Assembly: GCA_017590115.1 (NCBI GenBank)
Contig: JAGGNK010008781.1
Span: 3,267,676 to 3,331,675 of the forward strand
Length of the DNA: 64,000 nucleotides
DNA from: Montifringilla adamsi
Taxonomy: Eukaryota; Chordata; Aves; Passeriformes; Passeridae
Direction: 5' to 3'
The notes under the pieces were generated by a model, which was given only the letters and a program-made list of their open reading frames with translations, was not told the DNA's origin and did no database searches. Below, piece after piece: positions 1-14,800 of this stretch; within the stretch, counting starts at the first letter, position 1, and each line of letters starts with the position of its first letter. The position numbers were made by a program, and so were the translations under genes.

Positions 1-3000
1 CTTCCCCTGTTATAAACAGGCAGTGGAGCCCAGCCAGAGCTGGCCCATCACCGCTGAATTCCTCACAAAGCAAACCTGTTTGCAGTCTCATAGCTTGTTG
101 GGTTTCTGCATGATGCCATTCGAACAAAAGGGTGATGAGAAAGCAGTTCCATTGCTGGAGACTGATTACAATTTGTGTTTCATTTTGGCTTCATTCTTTG
201 GCATTAATCCAGCATGGTAAAGCACAAAATGGTGCGATGCACTCCCCCAAATAACAGGTTTCAACTACATCAGCATTTAGCAATGTTTGTTAGAATTTCA
301 CTTCCTAAACGTTAAACACAATCTCTTGCCATGGCCAGTATATGGTGAAACAGAATCTGAATCCACGTACAAGCACCCCTCTTTCTCCCTGCAAAATATG
401 ATAAAAGTTTCGCTGAATAAGGACTTCAGGATTTAAACATTGGGTTGTATTCAGAAGTGCAGAGCCAGCAAAGGATTGCTTTTTTAAAAAATGACCCTGC
501 AGCCCCTAGCTAGGGAAATAATCCCACAAAAATTGCAATAAGGGTAGAAATTGGAGAGTTTTACTAACTTTACAGAACACTTGCCTCAAATATCTGCTGG
601 CTTGAGAGCTGCAGTGGTGAACCTCTGTGCCTCTTTCTGGTGGTGCAGATTTGAGCTCTCCGTACTGATCTGATGCTAACGTAGAATGGGTTTTTCTCTT
701 AAGTGTATCTATCACTCTCCATCATTAATTTGATGTTTTGTCTCTCAGTTAATTTGCCACCATGTAAGTCCATCTCAAATGCTTGCAGTTCAGTGCACAG
801 CATTAAAGTTGTATAAGCAATATCAGACTGATGCATCTAGGACACAGCACAGCAACTACAAGACAGCTTAAAGATGAAAACTAGAAGTTTCAACTCTGTG
901 CTGTGATTGTAGAACTTGTCATCATGTGGGAGCAGTAACAGTGGGGAAATAATGGATAAAATATGTTTAAATCTGTAAATAGTATGCTTCACTCCCTTGC
1001 AAGGCTAGGGTAAAAATGTCCTGGATGAAGGCAAGAATTGAGAATGTCACACAGATCAAGGGAATGTGCCACTGTTTTTCCAGTAATTTCCTACTGAACA
1101 GACTCAGCTTCAAGATCCTGTAGTCCTGTAGGAAAAAAAAAAAAAGATTTTGTTATCCATTCTTTGACTAGAATCAACTTCATACCATGAAAATGTAGCT
1201 TTGGAGCAACTGCAGCTTCAGTTCCTCCCAGGTGGAAATGGCTGACAGCCTCTCTGTACCAGTCTGCACCCACAGGGCACAGCCAATTTGTAGGAATCAT
1301 TGTAATAAAAGATCCTGGTACTGCAAACCACACTCCTGTGACTGAAAGCCAGAATATCTTTGATTCCAGTCCTGGTGGCTGTTTTCTGATCTGCATGATC
1401 AGATCAGTCAACAAATAATATATAGGCATTTTCATAATTCCATGAGAACAGGAATTGCTGGATGCTCCAGGGAAATTCAGGATGCCAACATAACTACTGG
1501 CATCCTGGCCACAAGTACAAGGCTCACTTTAAAATTAGAATACTCAATAATGTGGGAACACCAGTTGCAGTTGTTTCTGCACTTTTTCAGATTTGTGACG
1601 GCTCCAAGGTTGTTGAAGCTTTCTAAAGAGCTAAAATGTTGTTCCTTAAGAACTGAATGTAAGGATCTCTTGACAGAAGAAATCCATTTTCTATTCAGTG
1701 GGATGTATTCACCCAAGTATGAGAATTCTGAGTAAAGATTTTTTTTTTCCATCTGAACGATCTCTTCAATATGCACATCTGGCAATTCCTATACAGAACT
1801 GGTGGTCACATCTGCTACAGAAAAGGCAGCTAATTGCTTTTTTTTTTTAATCTCAGAAGTGCTGCTTCAAAAACCCCAGCACTTGCACTATTTTCTGTAG
1901 TTTTTCTGTAAAGGCTGCAAGAAGTCTTTTCACTGCTAATGTACTTACTGCTTCCCTTCCCCAGGTCAGCCAGACTACCCAGCAGCAATAAAAGAAAAAG
2001 CTCTTCAAACCCATGTTCTTTGGTGAGCTACTCAAGACAAGCTGTCATCCAATTTTACATTATTTGTTCTACTCTAACATGGGTAAAACAATGGAGAGCA
2101 GTATTTGAAAAAATTAAAAAGGAATCCTTTCTTCATTCTGGTTTAAGCAAGATACTTAAATTAACAATAATGTTCCTCTTGATGAGTGTTTCATTTCCCT
2201 GATAACTGAGGAACCAGTCTATTAATAAAGATGCAAATCATTCTAGCACTTATGTAAATAGCAATAAAAGCTGAATTCTCACCTACAGCAAAGCAAAGCA
2301 GAAGGATTTTGTTCCTATCCAGTGCTGAATTCTAAAAAAGGGATAAATAAATGTTCATTCAGTCATGGGTGACAACTAAACACATGTTGCAAAAAACCTT
2401 ATGTAACATCTCTGCTGCTGTAGTTGTCTGAAGTCTAGGAAGTGTCCAATTGTCACACAGTAATTACCAGGCTATTAAATCCATCCTGTTTTCTAAAAGC
2501 TACTCCAGGAATCACGACCAATTCCTCCTTCTGACTCATCCCCTCCCACCCCCCAAAATGTAGCAATGACTCTGCACTGTATTCTTAGGAACAGCATCAA
2601 TCTTCAGTGGCATTCCCTTCCCTTCCCAGGGGCAGCACAGCCATGGCACAGAATGAAGGTGCTACGGGCTTCCATGGCAACTGAAACACTTGGATTAGAT
2701 TGGAGCTTTTTCCTCCTCTTCATTTCTCTTTTTCTTTTTCCCCAGCTATGCTGCCTCACAGAGCTTGCAGTGAAATAATTATTTTTAGCAGCTACCACGT
2801 CTTTCAGATATCTTCTAGAATCTCAGCTGTTTCTCTTTTCTTGACGTTTTGAGCGCTGTGAATTGGGTTATAAAAATTTAAGAGTCAGAAATTTGGATCT
2901 TTTTAGGACACAACTTCCCACCTGACTGATACTCCGAATATTTTGCAGAGATTTGATTTTTTAGACGTGCATGAGCATTTAAAAATATTTTTGGTGTTCC

Positions 3001-5119
3001 AAGTGCTGTAAATAAACACGAGGACTATGCCAACAGGAATCTGTGGGAAAATTTGAGTGATGCCTGCTCATGCTATACCCACCTCATTACAGATTTTATT
3101 ACTCATTCATTTTAGTAAGCTCTAATCTAGGTTATTATGCCACACCCATCACCATGGGAATGGCACTTAAAAGGACCCAAAATACTTTGCTATTCAGCTT
3201 TTCCTTTGGACTTAAGAGTGTGATCTGATTGCAGTTTCAATATACAAAACCCATTTGAATGGTTACAGCTGACATATTAAAAACCTCACTAATTACAAAC
3301 ATCTTCAGTGCAACAATATGTAGCACTTGATAGAACAGTGAATTATAGATAAATAGCTAAGAGACGCAGAGGAATGAATTCCTCATCATGAGAGAAGCAG
3401 CAGAGATAACTCCCCATCCCTAATTAACTGTATCTTACAGCAGAGGTAAATACAGGAGGAGTTTTACTTACTGGTTCAGTTTTCTCACAGCACTATCCAT
3501 GCTGACTGCCACCTCCAAAGAAAGGACAATTCCAAAGAGAAGATTTAAAAGAATAATTTAAAAGATACCTCTGAGTGCTCTCAGGGAATTTTGTATGATT
3601 TATCCTTATTTGAAATTAAATTACTAAAATTAAATCCAGAAATTAAACAGTCCCTGCCTGCTTTTCTAAGATCAAAACATATCATAAAAATATTATTTTA
3701 AGATATAAAATAAGCATTACAGGAACATTTATAACACGGCAGTTTGAAAGATAAAAGAATAACAAATGAAAATACTTTAGTCACAACTGTTTTGCTTATC
3801 TGTTGTGACCAATTAATTATGTAGAATGGTGACTGAGCATGCACCATACAGAGCACTGAAAGGTTTTAAGCACATAAAGATGATTTTTATCTTGTGTGCT
3901 CTTCTGCTTTGCTCATAGAAATCATCAGCACTCCACTAGTTTAGGCTGCATGTCCTACTCAAGCAGCAGCATTTCCTAAGAGCCATTAAAAACAGATCTT
4001 TAAGGTGTGGTGAGAGAACTGCATGTTTCAAATATGAGCAGCACAACACACCCAGAAGGTGTGCACTGGCAATCATCACCTCCTGCCCTGCATCCCTTTA
4101 TCATCCACGTGGCAATGAGGCAGCACACAAAGGCTCCTGTAAACTGTCATTAAAGGCTTTTAACTCCATGGAAGGAGGAGGAAAAAGTGCCACACCTCCA
4201 TATGCTTCCCAACAGAGCTTTCTTTAAATGTGTGTAGAAGGTGGAAACAGCACATTATTCTGTTGTTCACTCATGTTATAAAAATACTATTTCTCCTATA
4301 AACTAGGAAGAAAAAAGCCATTCATTTTAGAACATATGATGAACATTTACCTTGACTTGCTTTCCAAGTGCAACCAAATAAACTCAACTGGTAAATGCTG
4401 CAAAAAGATTTTTCAGCCTCTCAGAATTCACACATAAAGGTGCTTTGGTTTTGCCTTCCTGTAAAGTTTAGGGAGAAAAAAAGGTAAATAAATAAAGGCT
4501 TTAATTGCAAAAAGCCTGGGGTTCTCATTGAGATTCAAATGCAGAGTGTACCAGAATCATGTGTGTTAAAGATCTTTGGGCAACATGCACTTACTGCAAA
4601 GTTGAAAATTGAAAGAATTAAGTTCACTCTCTATCTTACAGACATTCCCTTTCACAATTTTTTTTGTTAGATACTTGAAAACGCTTTGGTTTACTCTGCT
4701 TTACACGTGGCTGGAGAGACTACTACATTTCTGGAAGGACAAATGCTTACATCAATCTAGTGCTCCCTCTCTTGGCAACCGAACAAGGTGCAGTCGCTGC
4801 AGCCACAGCTCCCTCCCGAGACAAGAAGGAAAAAAAAAGTGTTAGAACAATTAATCAGCATGATTATAACATTTCTAAGCATTCAGAAGTGGGCAGCTCT
4901 TCAGATTACGAAAACTGAATGGTATGGAAAGGTTCTGTTTAAGTAGCTAAGAGAATTTTAACAGTTTCTTGATTAAGAAAACCTGAAGCTGACAGTTGCG
5001 CCCCTTCCTAAAATATTTCACTATACTCATTCACATTTTGCTCAGCTTGTTTTCCCAATTTTCTTCAGCAGCTGATTTTCAAAAACCAGCATTTTGCTGC
5101 TTCAGGACTCCAATTAAAA
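1..5119. other. Non-coding flank, no gene recognised
   Basis: No open frame here looks like a conserved protein or is bordered by convincing splice sites, and I see no tRNA, rRNA or recognisable transposon. The stretch is AT-rich with scattered short A and T runs. By synteny with human 12q24.31 it would lie between ZCCHC8 and CLIP1, so it may be intergenic or contain distal regulatory DNA; that is inference. A POU octamer (ATGCAAAT, 2231-2238) and an RFX-like palindrome (2668-2681) are present but may be chance matches. Confidence 0.6.
2668..2681. promoter_or_regulatory. RFX X-box-like palindrome
   Basis: GCTTCCATGGCAAC matches the palindromic X-box consensus (GTTNCCATGGNAAC) at all but one of its defined positions. 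RFX factors bind such sites in promoters and enhancers. There is no supporting context nearby, so function is unproven. Confidence 0.25.
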
Positions 5120-5139
5120 GCTCTTTAGCTAAAAGCTCA

Positions 5140-5145
5140 TTTATT
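5140..5145 (-). terminator. ZCCHC8: ZCCHC8 polyadenylation signal (AATAAA)
   Basis: TTTATT on the plus strand reads AATAAA on the minus strand. It lies about 660 bases beyond the ZCCHC8 stop codon, which would make the 3' UTR roughly 5120-5808. No other AATAAA on the minus strand between here and the stop is as well placed. Cleavage is expected 10-30 bases further, near 5110-5130. The exact end is inferred. Confidence 0.55.
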
Positions 5146-5808
5146 AAACCTCGGTAGACAACCACGAACATGTCTGTACAGCAAGTTTACATGAAGGATG
5201 ATGCTACAAAAGATACAGTGGCAATTAAAACAGACCCACATAAATAATTTATAAAAATACTTGAAATGGTGAAAATAGCACTGTAATCCCCAATTATTTC
5301 CTTCCAATTGTCAGGACTTTGATGTGGGAAATCTTAACATCAGACCTTTTTAAAAACATTCAGAATATATTAAACTTATCTACAGGATAATTAGCAAAAT
5401 GTATAAAGTATAGATTATTGTACAAAGGACAGATATTAAAAAAATCACCAATCCACCTGAAACTCAAGGACAATATAAATCTTAGCCAAAATAACGAACA
5501 CCAAACCACAAACTCTGCATTTTAGAGTCTCGAGTATTGGCAAATAAAATGGTCTTAACAAATCATCAGTCCTGTTATTCCTCAGTGGAAGCTTGCAATT
5601 TGGGAAAATTCTACATTTTCTGGCTGCATTGGTGGTCCTGGTCAAGATGGAAACCTGCACTGACTTCAATACCAAGGAAGAATAGGGCAGACCTGCATTT
5701 GTCAAGATTTTCTCTTTTCCATAAGGTGAGGGAGATTATCTGAATTTGTAAAACTGGTGGGGAAACAGAAGGGATTTGGATATAAGAAAACAAAAGACCA
5801 GTTAAGAT

Positions 5809-8800
5809 TTAAGTCTTTTTCTTTTGCTGGTTCCTTGGGGAATTTTTTAACAGGCTTCTTATCCGTAGATAAACCCCAGTTGATTCTGCCATATTTTCAA
5901 ACTCAAACGGTGTGATGCCTGCAGCAAACTTGCTCATGTCAGGAACAAGTCCAGATTTTTTCACAGATGATCCAGTGCTTGTGGGCACTTTATTACCACC
6001 TGTGCTTTCCTCCTCATTAACCTCAGGGTTGGCAGCAGGCAGGGTGTCATCCAGCAGGCCTTCAGAAACTGCATTATCAGGATTTTCCTTTAAGTCAAGC
6101 AAGCTTTCCTCTAGATTGGGACTGGTTAGAGAACGTTCATTTTCTGGGATCTGCTCACTGACGTCAGAAAACTCTGTTTCCACTGAGATCACTTTCTCAG
6201 GTGACCTGACTTCTGCAACGAGATCTGCTTCATTCCTGGCTGGTGATGATGTCAGGGAATTCCCAGTTAAAGGTGTGTCAACAGGAATATCAGAGTCACT
6301 GTTTGTGCTCTCTGCCTGCTCCAGCGCTGCCCAGATTAACCTCTGCTGCTCCTCCAGCTCCTCCAGGGTCAGTGTGTCCTCATCCATCACTGAGTCCACT
6401 ATTTTGGGCTGAGGACTGTCACTGGCAGAGTTTGGTGGTGGGGTAGTCCTAGGGAGGGGAGAGTGCGTGGGTGTGGAAGGCTGAGGGGGTGTGAGTGGGG
6501 GTGTTCCTCGGGGCACAGGTGGAAGAGTGGACATGGATGGAGACCCAGGTGGCAAAGGAGGTTGGAATTGAAAACTGTTGGGAGTTTGAGATCTCTGTGC
6601 TCCTTCCAGATCTACAAAGAGATTAAAAGACACCTTTTAGAACCTGAAATCTGACGAGGACAAGATTCAAAGTGCCAGTGCTCTGATTAACTACCAGATT
6701 TATGTTTTCTCATCCTTGGTTTTCAGCTGAGACAGAACAGGCTTTGTGAGGCTTTTCATATCCACCAAAGCTATCTTTTCTGAGATTTTAACTCTGCCAG
6801 CCATTCAAGAAAAAAAAATTACTTTTGAAGTTATTAAGAACAAACCCATTCCACTCCGAGACACATTGAAGGATTCCTCATGGCAGATTTCAAAAGGAAA
6901 GCCAGAAGTTTCTCCAGCTGTTCTAACACTTAACCCTGAATCCTCCTTACAGTGTGCCTGATTTTTAAGAAGCTGTAAGCTTGCAAATTTATTTTATTTC
7001 ATCCAAATATTTAGGGATTTGGGGGTCTTAACAGAAGTTTCTTTAGGATGCTCCTGGAGTAAAGAGGTCAAAATTTTTAACTTAACATTGCAATTGCTCT
7101 GAGCACACCTGACACCTCCTGTTTAGTATTACAAGATAGAAAAACCACAGTGACAATCACAGCAAATGCCACTGCAGTAGGACACTGCTGGTTCTGTCAA
7201 CACTGCCTTTAATTACCACCAAAATACTAACACATTGGCTTCTCCTTTTAACTCTCACATTTCAACTCAGAGCAAGTTATTTTGAAAATAAAAGTTGAAA
7301 CTAGGAAAAACAAAAATCAGAGTGACTGTACCAGAGTCCAGGTCCATGTCAGCTGCTGCTACCTCTGAAGTGTCTTCTCTTGGTCGTTTGGAATGACGAG
7401 ACTTTGACTGAGGGGCAGCCCTTTTGCTGCTGGATTTTGGACTCGGCTGCAGAGAAATCATTCACAAAACCAAAAAGAATTAGTATTATACTGTACAAAG
7501 TAACATTTCCAGCTGTAAGAATTAAAGCAATTTTGTAACTGTGCAATCATTTGGGTACCCAGTGTGTAAACAGACACTGACATTTGAGGGATGCCATGGA
7601 AACCAAGCTTCTCATTTATAAGGGGAATCTGGAACTTCCAGACTGTGTAAATTCATAGCAATTTTTTTTCCACACTGCTTACAAATCTTTGCACAACTGG
7701 GATCTGCTTATATTAAGTGAAATAACAGAATTAATTTTAAACATGAAGCCATTTTTTGTTAAAACAGATAAGCCAGATGAGCATTTCACCCTCACTAGGT
7801 CAATAAATGTCTGCCCTCTTGTGCAGAAAGAAGATAAAAGCAGGAAATCATCATGACCTATACTAACTAAAAGACAACATTGTTTTTTTTTAAACAAGGA
7901 GATATATTCACCTCCTGATAATTAGAAAGGTAGTGAGCAAAAACATCCTTCTGTTGAGATGGCTGCATGGGGATGGAACCAAACATCTGCCACTCCTACA
8001 GCAAAAAGAAAAAAAAGAGAAAAGAAATAATGTTGCATATGATTGGTTAATAACACTGAATGAAAAAAACATTAAATGGGCAAATGTAAAGGTGTAAATG
8101 CACAAGTGCTTCTTTTTAATGCTCAGGCATTCAGAGCAGTGATGGAATTCACTGATAGGAGGTTAAAATGCTTTTGAAGATGAAAGTGCAGCACCCACAG
8201 GAGATTTCTTTGGTGCTCTGTATTTAAAAGGGCACCCACTATGTGGCTCTTCTGCTATGACTTGTTTAATTCCAGCTGTTACAGAGCTTTGCAGAAGTTG
8301 TGCACTGGTCTGATGTAATTTTTTGTGATAAAAATTATAATAATGGAAACACCACAGTGATTTTCATATTCCAAGAACATTCAGAAAATTTACATGTAAG
8401 GAAAAATCAGCCATTCATGTGTGAAGCTTTGTGTTTAAAAAATAACAAACTATGCTTCCAGGCTCCTGTTGGTCTCATAATGGAAATAATGCCCACAGAA
8501 GCACTGTCAGACCCTAGCACAAGAATCATGACAAGTATCAGCTGTCACATTAATTACAACCCCCAGCCCCAAAGCAAGGGCTTAAAAAGAAGAGACTCTT
8601 AAAAGGGAATTGTCAGAAGCAGATATAAAACATTAACTCTGGGCTAAAAGCAATTCCTGTCACTCAGCACATTGTTCAGAAGGCAGAGAACAGCTACTTA
8701 CATCTGGGATGCCACTGGGAGTGGATATATTAAAACCTGGGTAATTTACCAACTTGGACACATCATAAGTGATACGTTTGGGCTGGGGAGAGCCCTCATC

Positions 8801-11800
8801 TTCTGCTTCAACTTCACCTATAATGGAATTTAATTATTACTGATGTTAATTAAGAACACCACTGAAAAAATCCACAGGATTTAAGAACAGGAGTTTGGAA
8901 TGAAAGTATTGATAGCAGGTTTTGAAATCCAGAGAGGCAGGAACAGTGACCAAATCCATCAGATACATGCATGAAACCTCCCCAGAAACCTAACTGGGTA
9001 TTCCTACACAACTGCTCTTCATGTACCATTGCCACCCTCAGAATCTGGCATCAGGACTGTTGGATGCAGCAAAAAAAATGGTCATTAGCAAAAAGCTGGT
9101 CAATTACTTCAGTTAGGTTCCAAGAAATGTGTTGTTTGCTTACTGGTGGTTTTGCTCCTGTGTAAGAGCAATTTATTGAGGACTGTGGCTTCTTCCATGA
9201 AAAATAAGAGAAAAAGGGAGAGGAAATTGGACAAGAAGAGATTTGCAAGTCTTGCAATTTCAGAACTCCAGGTTCTAACAGTGAAATCCCACTGACAGTT
9301 TCCCATCTTTGCAACACAACCATTATGGAATTTGTTTTGTTTTGTTGTTACATCACAGCTGACAAAAGGTGTATTTTCACATGAATAAAACAACTTGATT
9401 TGCAATTTTCCCACCCTTCCATGAGGGAGATGAAGGTTTACAAACCAGTCACTTCATTATCTCCCGAGGAGGATGCAGCCAACACACAGCCTCATAGCAA
9501 AGCTGCATCCCAGCCCCACAGTGCTCACCTTTGCCATCATACAGAGCCAGTCCTGAGTGCTCCATCTCAGCCTCCTTGAGCCAGCCCGGGGGGTAGCCCA
9601 GCTGCCGCATGCGGTAAATGAACGGGGGCAGGCTCTTGTCTGTCACACCAAGGGCATCCTGAAGGACCCCACTAAGCCAAGAAAACAAACAGAAAGCAAA
9701 ATGTCATCCAGAAAAATCCCTTAATTGGTGACAAAAGGAATATTTTGTGGAGTTCTCAGCTGTCAAAGTAAAATTGCTGAGTTGTAGCTCAAAGTGTGTT
9801 GCATTTCCACCCGAGACATAAATGAAATCAGATCTGATATTAAACAGAACTTTTTGCCTTGCTGATATGCTTAAACACTTTATTAGATTTAATTCTACAC
9901 CAAGAATAACATACTTGACCTACTGCTTCTGACTCATGGCCTTGACTGCAGCTATCAACAGGAAGGGTGGACCTTGACACTGAATTTACTGGTGATTTTT
10001 TTGGAGACTGCCACACAATACTTTGATTTCTCTGAACATTTTGAACAGAGAGGAAGGGACACTCAAGGCTCAAAATCTGCAGACTTTTGAATACATTTTT
10101 AGTAGGAACATAATACAATTTGAGAAGTCAAAGAGAAATATTTATCACCCTGCATTAGAGAAAGGGTAGGACTATCAAGCTAGCAGTTTTCATTTGAAAG
10201 ATATGTCTACAATTCATTGAAATTCTATTTAACAAATTCTAACATAATAGGTAAGAGCAGCAGGTGGACTTAAAAAACTGGCAATTAAAATCTGGCACTC
10301 CAAAGGCAGAAGATGTATTCCAGAAAAGCAAATGGAAAGAAAAGAGATACCTAATTACTCCTGGCTTAAATTTTCCAAACCTCTCTTCTACTTCTTCTGC
10401 ATGGTAACGCTGCTGAAAATTCTGATTGCTCGAATCACCACAAGCTTCCAAAAACTCCTTTCTCTTCTCATTTATACGAGCTGCATTTCGTGGCTTAAAG
10501 ATAATACAATTGGGAAGTTTAGAGTTGGACAACTCACAATTTATGCACTCCTTCACCCAACACAAAGCTTGGAGAGCAGCAGTCTTTGGAATACTGGTGA
10601 CTTTACCTTTGGGCAGTCCTTCATTTGATGGTCTTCAGAACCACAATTGAAACAATGAGGTTTGGGCCTGCTTGAAAAATGCACAACAAATTAAACCTGA
10701 AAACAACTCTTCAACGTTAAATAGACCTAATTATTTTCATTCTTGACAGATTTTAAGGTTTAGACTTGAGAAAGACAAAACCAAAAGCAAGGACAGCTGA
10801 TGTCATGTGCTGTCTTCAGCTTCTTTTAAAATTGTATCAATCCTTAAATGGAGAATATTGCTGATTTCACAGTGCTAAGGAGAACACTGGAAAGGAGGAA
10901 AGGGCAGAGGCAAATAGGAAATGGTACCATCTGATCCCCTCAACAATACTGGGAATCAGTAGAAACAAACAGCAGAGCACAAACATTTCTTTGGAAAGTC
11001 CTGGCCCACAGTTTCAAGTAATTCCTTTTGTGAAACTGCCCTGAAAACTTGGAATGGAACTGCAGTTGGCTTCAACTTAAATCTTCCTTGTAAATTCACA
11101 CCATGTCAAGAAACATTTGCAATATTACTGGATAAAATACCAAGATTTTAGAGGAAGATTTATTTTCTGAACATTCATTTTTACTGAACTAGGATGGGAA
11201 CCAGAAGTGGAGACAAAAAGTGTGGAAAAAGTCCAAGGCAACTCCAGCTGGAAACTGAATTTCCTTCACTTCTGACCTCCCATAAAAACTACACCATCAA
11301 CTCTCAGATCAGCCTGTCTTAAAAATCTATCAAATAAGTCGGACAGGAGTTGTTCTAGAGAACAGTAACCATGACACAACACCAGTGCAAAGATGACAAA
11401 CCAAGCACTAAAAAGACAAGAAACAGAAGAACTAAGTATAAAAATTCAGAAAGTTTTCACACACGGACTTTAGGCCCTTCCTAAAGAAACTCAATAAAAA
11501 GACAGATTCACTGACTGCAATGCTCAGTTTTGACTTATTTAATTTAAATTTAAATATTGCTCAAGTATTTCCAAGGGTTTATTAACTGGGCAATAATCAC
11601 AGACTGCATCTGAACTTTACAGCTCAAAACTTTACATTTAAGAATAATACAAACCTTTTGGGTTTTACTTGTATTTCTTGTCCATCTAGGGAGAGAATCT
11701 GGCTGAAAACTTGCTGATATCTTTAGATTTCAATAAGGAACTGCTACTGGATGAAGCAAAATTTCAATTTTGTTTAAAATACCAATGAACACTTAATAGT

Positions 11801-14800
11801 GCTTTGAACAGAACACTGACTTATCTGCATTAAGTTACAAATGGGTCCTTGATATGAAGTCCTGAGTACAACCTAAAAAATGGTACCTACTACAAAGCAT
11901 TTGCTAAGATGAGCTTATGCTGTTTCCTCCTACAAATTTCTACCCAATACTTTATCAGCGCTTGCTAAAACTACAACCCTCTTGTTTACAGGCAGAAATT
12001 TCCATATAATAATTCTGAAATGTTTCACAGCAATCTTATTAAACCACATCTTGACAGAGTTTCAAAATGACAGGTTCACTGAGAGCAGTACTTTGGTGGT
12101 TTAGAAGCCAGTGCCTGATGAACCATTTCACTCAGAATCACTTCAGCCACAATTAATGTAGCATTTAAAGAGAAATTCCCATTAGGCATCTACTTCCTTC
12201 ACCCAGAGGCTGGGAGATTGTAAATTTGCAATTTATGTTCAGATACAAGTAATTTTCTAACACTGACATGACCTTGATTACAAGCTTAAGAACTGGATAT
12301 TGCAGAAATGAACTCTGAAACTGCTTCTTGTCCTGGGTCTTTCCAGAACAGAAACAACACTGGAAACCAGGGGGGATGATGTTACTTGAGAAATTCCTTG
12401 TCCAGTTTCTTTTGTCATAGAAGACATCAGTATTAAAAAGCATTTCAACACTTCCCAGCTTCTTCAGCATTTCCCTCAATTCCACTTCTCAAACATTGGC
12501 TTTAATACGCAATAAAGAACCAGCTTTAAAATGGATGCATACTAAGAGCATACCATAATTAAATTTTAATAAAAGACTTCCCCTCTAGCTCCCACATTTG
12601 GAAAAAAAGCATTTCACAGCCTGTTTGAGCTTCCCAAACCCTTTTCTTCTCCCAGAGAGTGGATTTTATGGAGGGAGAATACTTATTCAATCTGCAATGA
12701 GCTGTCATTCCAAACCTGATTAGGGACTGGCCAAGGAAAGCCCAGAAGTCACAAGATGTATTTATGGGGATAAGGCATTCGCTCTCAGGCTAGCAATCAG
12801 CAGGTCAATTATATCAAAATACTTATTTGTTTTGAATAAAAAAGCCATTAATGACTCATTAAATCACCCCATCTATAATGACTGGTATGGTTTTGCTAGA
12901 AACACACAATCCACTGAAGAGAATTTGAGTTCAATTTACCCACTGGAATTCTTTGGATTTGACACATGGAAAAAAGAAAGGTGTTTTAGCAAACAGGATA
13001 CTTAGGTATTTCCCATCCTTCTGTCAGCTGTGGATTCTCATTTAAAATTGGCTGTCCCAGTTTATCGAGACAAAAATTGGTAAAATACAGAACACTTCCT
13101 ACAACCTGTAGAAAAAAAGTCAGAGAATTGTCAGAAATGTGTCAGTATTTAGGTGAGATTGGTAGCATTTCTATAAATTTACACTGCTTCAAATACTTCC
13201 AGGTTTTTTTCCCCCATTCTGTAAGAATTTACAATTAATACAAGCCCAAACCTATATACATAAGATTTTTTTTTGCACTGCTGTAGCCCAAACATGCTGA
13301 ATTTAAATATAATTTATCAGTGTAATAACAGCAGTTAAGAGATCTTATTTTAATGGCAGTGTACACTGAATGTGGAGAGTGAAGAGTCAGACCTACCATG
13401 GAAGAGCACAGTCAAAAACTTACACTAAAAGCTTCTTTCACTTTTTTAGCAGAACTTGAGCTGGTTCCTTTACAGTCCTCTTCCAAAACAACGCTGGAGG
13501 GCTGACAGGAAAAGCAAAAATAAAAATAATTCGCTTAAATCAACCTGAATGAGTGATGTAAAAGGCACAGAATGTGGGGTTCAGCTTCTCCTCTTTCACC
13601 AACAGCAGGATGGAGATGTCCACATTCCCACAGCCCAATGCATGGCACAGCTCCTTTCTAAGGCTTTCTTGATGAGAAACACACTGCATAATTACATTTT
13701 CAATCTCATCAAAAAAGCTGAGGGAAAGATAGAGAGAAATGTGCCATTCCACACTTTCACTCAAAGTAAATGCTGAGTTAAGAATCAAAATTTTAAACTA
13801 CGAGGAGAAAGGGTAAATTTTCAGATTCTGTTGTTCATCTGCTTTCTTATATATACTTGGAGTTGGGCCAAACACTATCAGAAGAAGATACATTAAGATT
13901 TCTTCTTAATTATTTAAACTAACTTATTAATTTTTTTCACTGAAATTTCACTAGGGACAATTTTCAAGAAGCATTTTCATGGGAAGAAAGGATCTTTCCT
14001 TTCTCTCTATTTTTTGGAACAAACAGTTGTAAAACATTTGTTTGACATCTACTTAATTTGATTTTTGTCACTGTTTAACAGTGAAATATTTCAATATTCT
14101 CATTACAGATATGGAGAAGCAGCAGTCTGTAACAACTTGAGTTTTAAAGTACCTGTGGCTTAGCATTCAAGTGTGATTTTTCTTGTTCACTTTTCTTCTG
14201 CTCTTCATATTTTTGAACTAAACTACAAATAAAATCTTCAATTTCTTGATGATATCGCCTGAAATTAAGTAGAGAGAGATGAAGACATGAGCAAGGCTGA
14301 AACAAAGGGCAGATATCTCTTTTCTTAAGCACTTATCATTCACTAAATAACTTAGAAAAGAGGGAAAATCCAATTCTTTATTGCCCCTGTCTCACCCCCA
14401 CCAACACAAATGCAATCTGATATTCGAGAGCACAAGAGTGTGGCAAAAAAATCAACCCAGAGGCAGGGAAAGATTAATTTCTTCTATTTAACCCACAACA
14501 TTCCTGAAATCCAAGGTGCTCTTCAGACTCACTCCAAGATCCTGGAAGTCTCCCTTCATTTCATGGTAAAAGCAGATATTGCTCAGGAACAGAACTCCTG
14601 GCACACTGCCCATTATCCCTTCTCCCCTCCAAGCTTCAGTAGTTCATGTTATTGGATAAAATCTACATCCACAATTTGGGCACAGCACTGTTAGATCCAA
14701 ACAAACAAAAAAGCCCCCATTTCCTGTCAGGATTGTTTTTTCATACTTACTTAGTAATGACATTGTTCATAAATAAAATCTGCAACAGAGGTCCATCAAC

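Noticed and set aside
5912..6412. 166-codon plus-strand frame
   Set aside because: It is antisense to ZCCHC8 exon 14, whose minus-strand reading is clearly conserved.
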